Notes under the pieces: generated by a model
What the model was told of the DNA's origin: nothing
What the model saw: only the letters and a program-made list of their open reading frames with translations
The model's database searches: none
Translations under genes and position numbers: made by a program
Shown here: positions 1 through 5,195 of the stretch, piece after piece
Layout: each line of letters opens with the position of its first letter
How positions within the stretch are numbered: position 1 is the stretch's first letter
DNA from: an uncultured Dialister sp.
GTDB lineage: Bacteria > Bacillota > Negativicutes > Veillonellales > Dialisteraceae
Assembly (NCBI GenBank): GCA_900543455.1
Contig: UQRR01000081.1
Location: forward strand, 1 to 9,063
Direction: 5' to 3'
DNA: 9,063 bases

Positions 1-92
1 GGACTATTCAACATAGCACGCTATACCGCTAGCATGCCCCTATTGCCTTCGGCACTTCCCCCGAAGGGGGAAGCAAGTCGCTACGACGCTAA
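1..92 (-). repeat. Palindromic dispersed element, arm of a copy cut by the window edge
   Basis: Positions 1-92 align without gaps to 8743-8834 with 8 differences by hand count. The segment contains a perfect hairpin at 55-73 (8-bp arms CTTCCCCC and GGGGGAAG, loop GAA) and a smaller one next to it (TGCC/GGCA around a TTC loop, 45-54). Read on the minus strand the order is hairpin 1, then TGCCGAAGGCA, then ATAGGGGCA. The same architecture appears at 8659-8699, 8858-8900 and 8954-8998. The other arm lies outside the window. This looks like a MITE or REP-like non-coding element; no coding potential is seen. Confidence 0.75.
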
Positions 93-210
93 TTCTGACT
101 GCATTTGTATGTCGATGGAAAGTCCTCTTAATCGAAGTACGCAATACTAGAATCCAAGTTTGTACTGGGTTTATTGTATCAAAAATACGCCAAAGCACCA
201 AATGCTTCAC

Positions 211-238
211 AAAAAAACGATAGCGAAGAGCTATCGTT
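211..238 (-). terminator. Intrinsic terminator, minus strand
   Basis: There is a perfect 9-bp stem (216-224 with 230-238, arms AACGATAGC and GCTATCGTT) around a 5-nt loop. It is followed in minus-strand reading by an uninterrupted run of seven T (complement of A211-217). This is a textbook rho-independent terminator for leftward transcription. The nearest leftward gene is the MATE gene, which stops at 577, so its transcript could extend about 340 nt past the stop and include the repeat block 243-565. The region 93-210 shows no feature I can name. Confidence 0.7.
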
Positions 239-242
239 GAAA

Positions 243-304
243 GGGTTCAGGGTTCAGGGTTCAGGGTTCAGGGTTCAAGGTTCAGCAGGTTCTATAGGTT
301 CAAT
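243..304 (+). repeat. Tandem array: GGGTTCA heptamers, then AGGTTCNNN nonamers
   Basis: Five perfect GGGTTCA units occupy 243-277. Three 9-bp units follow: AGGTTCAGC, AGGTTCTAT and AGGTTCAAT (278-304). The period shifts from 7 to 9 while the GGTTC core is kept. The array leads directly into hairpin B at 314. The block 278-341 matches the reverse complement of 7667-7730 with about 6 differences in 64. Confidence 0.9.
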
Positions 305-313
305 GGGGGTGGT

Positions 314-341
314 GCGGCGCATAAAAATAGGGAAGCGCCGC
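314..341 (+). repeat. Hairpin element B, copy 1
   Basis: Arms GCGGCGC (314-320) and GCGCCGC (335-341) form a perfect 7-bp stem around an A/T-rich 14-nt loop. Other copies are at 2178-2205, 3867-3893, 7048-7076 and 7667-7694, with a half copy at 6927-6945. The right flank continues as AGTATAAATATAAAT and ATGCCCGAA (345-374). It is shared with gaps with the copy at 2144-2205, so the real unit is longer than the hairpin. Confidence 0.85.
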
Positions 342-383
342 GAAGTATAAATATAAATACTGACAATGCCCGAAGACCGGAGG

Positions 384-565
384 ACAGAAGCTAGAAGTCA
401 GATATCAGAAGCCAGAAGCCAGAAGCCAGAAGCCAGATGTCTAAAGTCTGAAGTCTGAAGTCTAAAATCTAAAATCTAACGTCTAATCCCTAATCCCTAG
501 TCCCTAGTCCCTAGTCCCTAGTCACCAGTCACCAGTCACCAGTCACCAGTCACCAGTCACCAGTC
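384..565. repeat. Drifting heptanucleotide array of 26 units
   Basis: From 384 to 565 the sequence divides into 26 consecutive 7-bp units with no indel. Units change stepwise: ACAGAAG, CTAGAAG, TCAGATA, TCAGAAG, CCAGAAG (x3), CCAGATG, TCTAAAG, TCTGAAG (x2), TCTAAAA (x2), TCTAACG, TCTAATC, CCTAATC, CCTAGTC (x4), ACCAGTC (x6). Neighbouring units mostly differ at one to three positions, while the first and last units share little. The array ends 11 bp from the stop codon of the MATE gene. No ORF is conserved through it and no CRISPR-like spacers are present. Confidence 0.92.
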
Positions 566-576
566 ACTCTCATCCC

Positions 577-1908
577 CTAAGCCCCTGCGACGAGTGCCCG
601 CCAGCCTTTGTGTTCTAGGCGGTAGAGGAGGACGGTCGCGCAGGAGGCGCGGATGATCTGATCAAGGAGGAGCGCACACCAGCAGCCAATGAGGCCAAGG
701 TCCAGCACATAGAGGAAGAAGGCGGTCATGAGCGGGCGCAGGAAGGTGATGGAGAGGAAAGAGTAGCCGGCCACCTGTGCAGCCTTGCCTGAGCCGCGCA
801 GGATGCCCGCAGAGAGGATCGCGTGCGCTTCCGGGAAACTCACGACTGCGACGAAGATCATGATGACAGAGGCGATTTCCATGGATGAGGCATCATCCGA
901 GTACAGTGCGAAAATGTCAGAGCGGAAGAAGAAGATCGCCGCGCACACGATGGCCGAGAGGATGAAGCTCCACTTGAGGCCGCATTTCTTGTAGCCGTGC
1001 CAGTCTTCCTCGCTGCCCTTGCCGCAGGACTGCCCCGCCATGACCATGCTCGCCTTGCCGAAGCCCATGATGAAGTCATAGTAGACGTCACAGATGTTCA
1101 TGCAGATGCTGTGCACCGCGAAGGGGATCGTACCGAGTCCTGCCGCCATGCGGCCGAAGAGCACCATGCCCACGCGCTCACTGCCCTGCTCCGAAAGGAT
1201 GCTGAGAAGGATCGGCATGATGCGATGGAAATACGCACGGTCGGGAAGGTAGCTTCCGCCGGAGAAGAACGATTCGCTTTTCAAAATCCATGCGGTCCAT
1301 GCGAGGGTGAAGATCGTACTCGCCAGCGTGCCGATGGCTGCGCCCGTCACGCCGAGGGAGGGGATCGGGCCGAAGCCGAAGATCAAGAGTGCATTCAGCG
1401 CAAGGTTCACCACATTGCCGCAGACATTCGTCTTCATGATGACACTTGTGCGTCCGTAGCCCAGCTGCACTGCCTGCAGGATGAGTGTGAGCGAGGTCAC
1501 GTAGACCGAGGCGAGTGCGATGGGGCCATACGCCATGGCTTCTGCCATGTACTCATCATTCGCGCCCATGAGGTAGAAGATGTCATCCAGGAAAATATAA
1601 AAGAGGATGTGCAAAAGACCCATGAAGATCGCACAGAGCGTGAGCGACTTCTTCATGATATCCGCCGAGCCTGCCGTGTCGCCGGCTCCTGCCTTCTTGG
1701 AAACGAGCAGTGTCACAGAAGAGGCGAGAGAGCGGGAGAAGCAGAGCAGGATGAGACGCGGCTGCAGGAAAATGCTGACCGCTGCGATGGACAAAGCCCC
1801 CAGCGCGCCGACCATGATGAGGTCGGTCGAAGCGAGGAGGATCATGAAGAGCCCTTCCAGTGCGGCAGGAAGCGCGATCTTGAAGTAGTTTCTGTCGTAG
1901 GTATGCAT
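577..1908 (-). CDS. MATE family multidrug/cation efflux transporter
   Basis: This 443-residue polytopic inner-membrane protein has the length usual for MATE transporters. They export drugs and other organic cations in exchange for Na+ or H+. The N-terminus has the family pattern ALPAALEGL...STDLIMVGALG, with an aspartate at residue 29 in TM1, where NorM/DinF-type members carry a functional Asp. About twelve hydrophobic segments fall into two halves, split by a polar linker near residue 220. The second half repeats the family signature (GFGKASMVMAGQSCGKG). The ATG at 1908 is preceded on the minus strand by AGGAA at about 5 nt, and I see no better start. The gene stands alone and diverges from the gene at 2373. 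It is bracketed by inverted repeat blocks (243-565 and 2054-2304), and its 3' end abuts the drifting heptamer array. The substrate cannot be read from sequence. Confidence 0.93.
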   Translation of the reverse strand: MHTYDRNYFKIALPAALEGLFMILLASTDLIMVGALGALSIAAVSIFLQPRLILLCFSRSLASSVTLLVSKKAGAGDTAGSADIMKKSLTLCAIFMGLLHILFYIFLDDIFYLMGANDEYMAEAMAYGPIALASVYVTSLTLILQAVQLGYGRTSVIMKTNVCGNVVNLALNALLIFGFGPIPSLGVTGAAIGTLASTIFTLAWTAWILKSESFFSGGSYLPDRAYFHRIMPILLSILSEQGSERVGMVLFGRMAAGLGTIPFAVHSICMNICDVYYDFIMGFGKASMVMAGQSCGKGSEEDWHGYKKCGLKWSFILSAIVCAAIFFFRSDIFALYSDDASSMEIASVIMIFVAVVSFPEAHAILSAGILRGSGKAAQVAGYSFLSITFLRPLMTAFFLYVLDLGLIGCWCALLLDQIIRASCATVLLYRLEHKGWRALVAGA

Positions 1909-1965
1909 GAGAGTTCCTGTGGGATTGTTTGGAATAAAAACCTTTTAGATTAAAAATTCTTTTAT

Positions 1966-1994
1966 ATTCTATATAAAGAAACAGGAAAAAGCAA
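1966..1994 (-). promoter_or_regulatory. Candidate sigma-70 promoter of the MATE gene
   Basis: Reading leftwards, TTGCTT (1994-1989) and TAGAAT (1971-1966) are separated by 17 nt in an AT-rich stretch about 60 nt upstream of the ATG. The -10 matches 5 of 6 consensus bases and the -35 is weak. The same TTG...17...TAGAAT arrangement occurs divergently at 2318-2346. Confidence 0.45.
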
Positions 1995-2053
1995 GGCGAG
2001 GAGAAGAAAAAATGGCTTAGGTGCGCCGAACTTTAAAAATTCAAGTGGGGATT

Positions 2054-2140
2054 AGTGACTGGTGACTGGTGACTGGTAGCTAGGGATTGGTGGCTAGGGA
2101 TTAGGAGCTTCGAGTGACTAGTGACTGGTGACTGGTGACT
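2054..2140. repeat. Heptanucleotide array, inverted relative to 489-565
   Basis: Eight 7-bp units run from 2054 to 2109: AGTGACT, GGTGACT (x2), GGTAGCT, AGGGATT, GGTGGCT, AGGGATT, AGGAGCT. After a 3-nt interruption come four more (AGTGACT x2, GGTGACT x2; 2113-2140). They are reverse complements of the ACCAGTC, CCTAGTC and TAATCCC units left of the MATE gene. The region lies between the MATE promoter and a hairpin B copy. Confidence 0.9.
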
Positions 2141-2143
2141 AAA

Positions 2144-2205
2144 TGCCACTTTCGGGCATCGCCACTATCTATACTCTGCGGTGCTTCCATATTTTTATGC
2201 GCCGC
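2144..2205 (-). repeat. Hairpin element B, copy 2, inverted, with flank
   Basis: The hairpin is GCGGTGC (2178-2184) with GCGCCGC (2199-2205), fully paired in plus-strand RNA through one G-U pair. On the minus strand its flank reads AGTATAGATA then ATGCCCGAA, as in copy 1 (345-374), with a gap of about 8 nt. This makes the B copies on either side of the MATE gene inverted homologues. Confidence 0.8.
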
Positions 2206-2210
2206 ACCAG

Positions 2211-2238
2211 CACTCCTCACTCCTAACTCCTCACTCCT
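2211..2238. repeat. CACTCCT heptamer array (4 units)
   Basis: The units are CACTCCT, CACTCCT, AACTCCT and CACTCCT. Read on the minus strand this is AGGAGTG repeated immediately before hairpin B, the same arrangement as 3834-3861 before the copy at 3867. Confidence 0.88.
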
Positions 2239-2252
2239 AACTGGCGAGCAAA

Positions 2253-2304
2253 GCTTTCATCCACAATCAGTGGACGAGCCGCCCCATAGGCTAACCCTGA
2301 ACCC
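2253..2304. repeat. Dispersed element C, copy 1
   Basis: This segment aligns with 7122-7173. Both begin GCTTTCATCC and end GGCTAACCCTGAACCC. It contains a small stem TCCAC/GTGGA around AATCA (2260-2274). In the other copy the stem is CCCC/GGGG around AATCAA, so pairing is kept although the bases differ. No coding potential is evident. Confidence 0.65.
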
Positions 2305-2317
2305 CTTTTCCCTTCCC

Positions 2318-2346
2318 TTGCGCCGCGCTCTCCGTTCCTTTAGAAT
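2318..2346 (+). promoter_or_regulatory. Candidate sigma-70 promoter of the DUF6056-like gene
   Basis: TTGCGC (2318-2323), a 17-nt spacer and TAGAAT (2341-2346) lie just upstream of the Shine-Dalgarno at 2361-2367. They would give a leader of roughly 20 nt. The -10 matches 5 of 6 and the -35 matches only TTG. Confidence 0.4.
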
Positions 2347-2372
2347 AAGAGCCAAATGACGAGGAGGGGCTT

Positions 2373-3773
2373 ATGATTTCCGTGACCAGAGAAAAAAAGC
2401 AGCTCGGGCTGGCACTCGGGTTGATATTTTTTGTGATCTTTATCCTGAACAGCTTTATGATGCGCAGTGCGGGGGATGACTACGTGTACTCCTTTATGTG
2501 GGAAGGACACTCCATGTACGAGCCGCTGTCAGCGGACGCGCGGCGCATCGCAGGATTTTCGGACATTGCCGTGTCGGCGTGGTCGTATTTCCTGACGTGG
2601 GGTGGGCGCATCGTCGCGCAGTCGATGGCGATGTTTTTCCTCTGGATGCCGCGAGGCGTCTTCAATGTGGCCATCGCGCTCACGGTGGTGCTCCTCGTCC
2701 TCCTCATGCAGTGGACGGCACGCGGCGGGAAAGTCACGATGGATCTTCCTGCGAAGAGCGTCCTCATCACCGGCTTCTTTCTCTGGACCTTTCAGGCGAA
2801 TTTTTGCGGCATCTTCATCTGGCTGGACGGCTCGTGCAATTATCTCTGGCCGATGGTTTTCCTTCTGGCGTGGCTGCTGCCTTATATCCGGCATTACATG
2901 ACGGAGGGGGAAGTGCGCTATGGAGGCTGGCTCTCGCCGCTCCTCTTCCTTCTGGGGCTCTTTGCCGGAAACGGAAATGAAAATACGCTCTGCTGGATCG
3001 GGCTCTTCGGACTGTTTTATTTATATCACATATATAAGAAGGGGGAGATGCAGCGCTGGATGCTGGCGGGCTTTCTCGGCCTCTCCATCGGATACGGCAT
3101 CCTCATGCTGGCGCCGGGAAATCTGGTGCGCATGGAAGAGAGCGGCGAGAGTTTCCAGCTCTTCCAGTTTCATATCAAAGCATTCGTGGCGATCTGGTTT
3201 CATACGCTGCTGCTCTCGCCCTTCTATTTCTACCTGATGAAAGCCTTTCGGAAGAGGAGAGAAATCTATTCTTTTTCCGGCGGCAGGAAATATGTCCGTC
3301 TCTCGCTCTGGTTTCTATCCGCGAGCCTGCTCTTTGAAATCATCATGTGCGTCTCGCCGGAGTTTCCCTTCCGCAGTCTGTTCCCGAGCACCATCTTTTG
3401 CCTGACGGCGGCGCTTCTCATGCAGCACGCCGCTGATCGCGCTGGCGCTTCGCCGGTCCGTTTGCCGGGGGCAGGGGTGATGAAGCGGCTGGCCATCGGA
3501 TACTTCGCCTTCACCTTTGCCATGACCTTCTGGATATTTGTGGAAAATGCCAGATGGTTTGACCACTGGCTCGGAGAGGCTGAGGCCATGCGCGGGACAC
3601 CGGCGGTCCTCTCTATCACCGAGCGGCCGCCGTATGAGGGGGAGCTGTGGACATATCTCACAGGCTTTCACCATTACGCCGTGGGATTGAAATCCGATTC
3701 AGCTCATTGGGGCAATGCCGCGATGGCACGCTTCTATGACATTGGCGGCGTGACGATCGTGGGGAAGGAGTGA
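2373..3773 (+). CDS. Polytopic membrane protein, DUF6056-like (GT-C glycosyltransferase-like)
   Basis: This 466-residue protein has about ten or more hydrophobic segments, the first at residues 11-30. Right after TM1 comes GDDY (Asp35-Asp36) on the outside face, the position where GT-C fold transferases keep an acidic pair. Further motifs are WGGR (76-79), GSCNYLWP (153-160), GNGNENT (199-205) and LAPGN (246-250). From memory this set resembles DUF6056 membrane proteins; DUF3329-type annotation is an alternative. If GT-C-like, it would transfer a sugar from a polyprenyl-linked donor to a surface glycan or protein, but that is inference. The ATG at 2373 has AGGAGG 5 nt upstream. It appears to be a single-gene unit, divergent from the MATE gene and about 450 bp before the pilus genes. 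A link to pilus glycosylation is possible but unsupported beyond proximity. The gene is sure; the family is moderately so. Confidence 0.75.
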   Translation: MISVTREKKQLGLALGLIFFVIFILNSFMMRSAGDDYVYSFMWEGHSMYEPLSADARRIAGFSDIAVSAWSYFLTWGGRIVAQSMAMFFLWMPRGVFNVAIALTVVLLVLLMQWTARGGKVTMDLPAKSVLITGFFLWTFQANFCGIFIWLDGSCNYLWPMVFLLAWLLPYIRHYMTEGEVRYGGWLSPLLFLLGLFAGNGNENTLCWIGLFGLFYLYHIYKKGEMQRWMLAGFLGLSIGYGILMLAPGNLVRMEESGESFQLFQFHIKAFVAIWFHTLLLSPFYFYLMKAFRKRREIYSFSGGRKYVRLSLWFLSASLLFEIIMCVSPEFPFRSLFPSTIFCLTAALLMQHAADRAGASPVRLPGAGVMKRLAIGYFAFTFAMTFWIFVENARWFDHWLGEAEAMRGTPAVLSITERPPYEGELWTYLTGFHHYAVGLKSDSAHWGNAAMARFYDIGGVTIVGKE

Positions 3774-3833
3774 TTAGTCACTAGCATTTCCTTTTTTTAT
3801 AACTGGTATTTAAGTCAACTTCCGAATTAAGTT

Positions 3834-3861
3834 AGGAGTGAGGAGTGAGGAGTGAGGAGTG
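3834..3861. repeat. AGGAGTG heptamer array (4 perfect units)
   Basis: Four identical AGGAGTG units lie directly before hairpin B copy 3. They are the inverse of the array at 2211-2238. The stretch 3774-3833, after the DUF6056-like stop, shows only a short AGTCACT remnant and no clear terminator. Confidence 0.9.
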
Positions 3862-3866
3862 AAGGT

Positions 3867-3893
3867 ACGGCGCATAAAATTAGGAGGCGCCGT
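3867..3893 (+). repeat. Hairpin element B, copy 3
   Basis: Arms ACGGCGC (3867-3873) and GCGCCGT (3887-3893) form a 7-bp stem around a 13-nt A/T-rich loop. Compared with copy 1 the outer pair has changed from G-C to A-T on both arms, so pairing is preserved. The right flank GGAGTTTGA resembles the flank of the copy at 7048. Confidence 0.82.
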
Positions 3894-3942
3894 GGAGTTT
3901 GATATAAATGGCGGACAAGTTGTTTTATATAATAGGGGGATT

Positions 3943-3968
3943 GGGGCGCTATATGAATTGTGCGCCCC
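3943..3968 (+). terminator. GC-rich hairpin, possible terminator of the DUF6056-like gene
   Basis: A perfect 7-bp stem GGGGCGC/GCGCCCC encloses a 12-nt loop. The following sequence (TTCCTGGTTTCTC) is only moderately T-rich, so it could be a terminator or another repeat-type hairpin. It is the only strong GC stem between 3773 and 4000 apart from hairpin B. Confidence 0.3.
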
Positions 3969-4017
3969 TTCCTGGTTTCTCACTTCTAACTAAGTCCAGC
4001 AGTTGACAAAACGCAAT

Positions 4018-4037
4018 ACTAGTAACTAGTTACTAGT
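4018..4037. repeat. 20-bp perfect palindrome made of ACTAGTN heptamers
   Basis: The 20 bases are exactly self-complementary and also read as heptamers ACTAGTA, ACTAGTT and (into 4038) ACTAGTC. A TTGACA hexamer lies 9 nt upstream (4003-4008), but no acceptable -10 sits at 16-18 nt. It could be an operator-like site in the cpaB leader or simply a short heptamer array that happens to be palindromic. Confidence 0.6.
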
Positions 4038-4222
4038 CACCTATATGCTTTTTGCCCAAATACATAGAAGCTTATGAAAGTATAGAATTTATTAAACCAG
4101 TATGGTAAAATGAAGCCAAAATGCGTATAGTATCACCAAATGCACATCAGATGCGATAGAATTTTCTCCTTACGACGAGTAAGGTGTCGAATAAAAACGG
4201 TATCCCGAGAAGAGGGGGTTAC

Positions 4223-5194
4223 ATGAAACTAGCAGATAAACTGGCCAAGGCCGCGGGGAAGATGTCACCTCGAAAGCTCATCCTTCTCTGCGCTTTCTTT
4301 GCGCTCATGATCTTCATCATCCTGTACAGTACGCTGTCTTCCTTCGAAGGCAAGAAAGAAGAAAAGACGCCGGAAGTAGCGGGCGTCGCCGTCATCGAAG
4401 CAGCGACGGATATCTCGCCGCGGACGGTCATTACGGATGATATGCTGAAAGCCTCTGTCGTACCGGAAAGTCTGCTCCCGCCGGGCGCTTTGACAGACAA
4501 GAAGCTCATCGTCGGGCATAAGGCGGGCGTAACCATCCTTGCGGGCGATGTCATCACGAGACGTAAGCTCGATGTGACGGCAGGCGCTGGTTTTCAGGGG
4601 CTCATTCCGGATGGGATGCGTGCGCTGTCTTTTGCCATCAATGACATTTCCGGCGTCTCCGGCTTTGCGAAGCCCGGCGACCATGTGGATATCCTTCTGA
4701 TTTCCAGCCAGGACGGGAAGAACCGCGTCACTTCGAAGATGCTGCTCCGTGATGTCCTGCTGCTGGCCATCAATAAGTCCAGCATGGGTCAGGGCTACGT
4801 CGCACCGAAGAAGGACGACAAAGACGGAAAAGATGAATCGAATGGAAGTAAAATGCCGACCGCGCCGCGCCGCACGGATACATCCTCGATGGGGACGCCC
4901 GCTGTCGCGACAGTCGCTCTCTCGCCCTATGATGCGGCGAAACTCACCGCCTCCCTGCAGGTCGGACAGGTACAGCTGATGCTGCGCCCGGTAGACGGCG
5001 CAGATGAGACAGAGTCGGTCGCCTACTACGTGATCCCGCTGCCGAAGCCGGATCCGCAGCCGCCGGCCGCGCCGTCCTATGCGCCATACCCGCCGCAGGG
5101 CACGCCCCAGCCGCAGGTCTCCATCAGTGCGGGACAGACGGTCGGGCAGGGCATTGAAGTCATTCGTGGTACCAGCGTAACGAGGGGGCAGTAA
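4223..5194 (+). CDS. cpaB: Flp pilus assembly protein CpaB/RcpC
   Basis: This is the periplasmic component of the Tad/Flp secretion apparatus, thought to act with the secretin. From the chosen ATG it is 323 residues. It has one N-terminal membrane anchor (19-38) and a SAF-type beta-clip domain (about 52-117, with APRTVI-like ISPRTVITDDML). An RcpC/CpaB domain starts near GLIPDGMRALSF (126-137) with GFAKPGDHVDILL (147-159). A charged Lys/Asp insert follows, then a Pro-rich C-terminus. The frame is open from a GTG at 4184, but that codon has no good Shine-Dalgarno. The ATG at 4223 has GAGGGGG 4 nt upstream and starts a positively charged pre-anchor sequence, so I prefer it. One nucleotide separates its stop from cpaC. 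A 6-bp hairpin (CCTTAC/GTAAGG, 4168-4184) sits in the leader, and I see no convincing promoter. Confidence 0.9.
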   Translation: MKLADKLAKAAGKMSPRKLILLCAFFALMIFIILYSTLSSFEGKKEEKTPEVAGVAVIEAATDISPRTVITDDMLKASVVPESLLPPGALTDKKLIVGHKAGVTILAGDVITRRKLDVTAGAGFQGLIPDGMRALSFAINDISGVSGFAKPGDHVDILLISSQDGKNRVTSKMLLRDVLLLAINKSSMGQGYVAPKKDDKDGKDESNGSKMPTAPRRTDTSSMGTPAVATVALSPYDAAKLTASLQVGQVQLMLRPVDGADETESVAYYVIPLPKPDPQPPAAPSYAPYPPQGTPQPQVSISAGQTVGQGIEVIRGTSVTRGQ

Positions 5195-5195
5195 G

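Noticed and set aside
243..277. Telomere-like repeat
   Set aside because: GGGTTCA only resembles telomeric heptamers superficially; the array is internal, short and part of the dispersed repeats.
384..565. Possible CRISPR array
   Set aside because: Units are 7 bp and contiguous with no spacers, and no cas gene is near.
997..1953. 318-codon plus-strand open frame
   Set aside because: It is antisense to the MATE gene, with His/Glu/Arg-rich composition typical of a shadow frame in GC-rich DNA.
2135..2359. Open frame of 74 codons on the plus strand
   Set aside because: It is composed of hairpin B, CACTCCT repeats and element C and lacks a ribosome binding site.
4184..4222. Upstream GTG start for cpaB
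   Set aside because: No Shine-Dalgarno precedes it and it falls on the 4168-4184 hairpin, whereas ATG 4223 has GAGGGGG at proper spacing.
4100..4222. c-di-GMP or other riboswitch in the cpaB leader
   Set aside because: I could not find the conserved core of GEMM or other riboswitch classes; only a 6-bp hairpin is visible.
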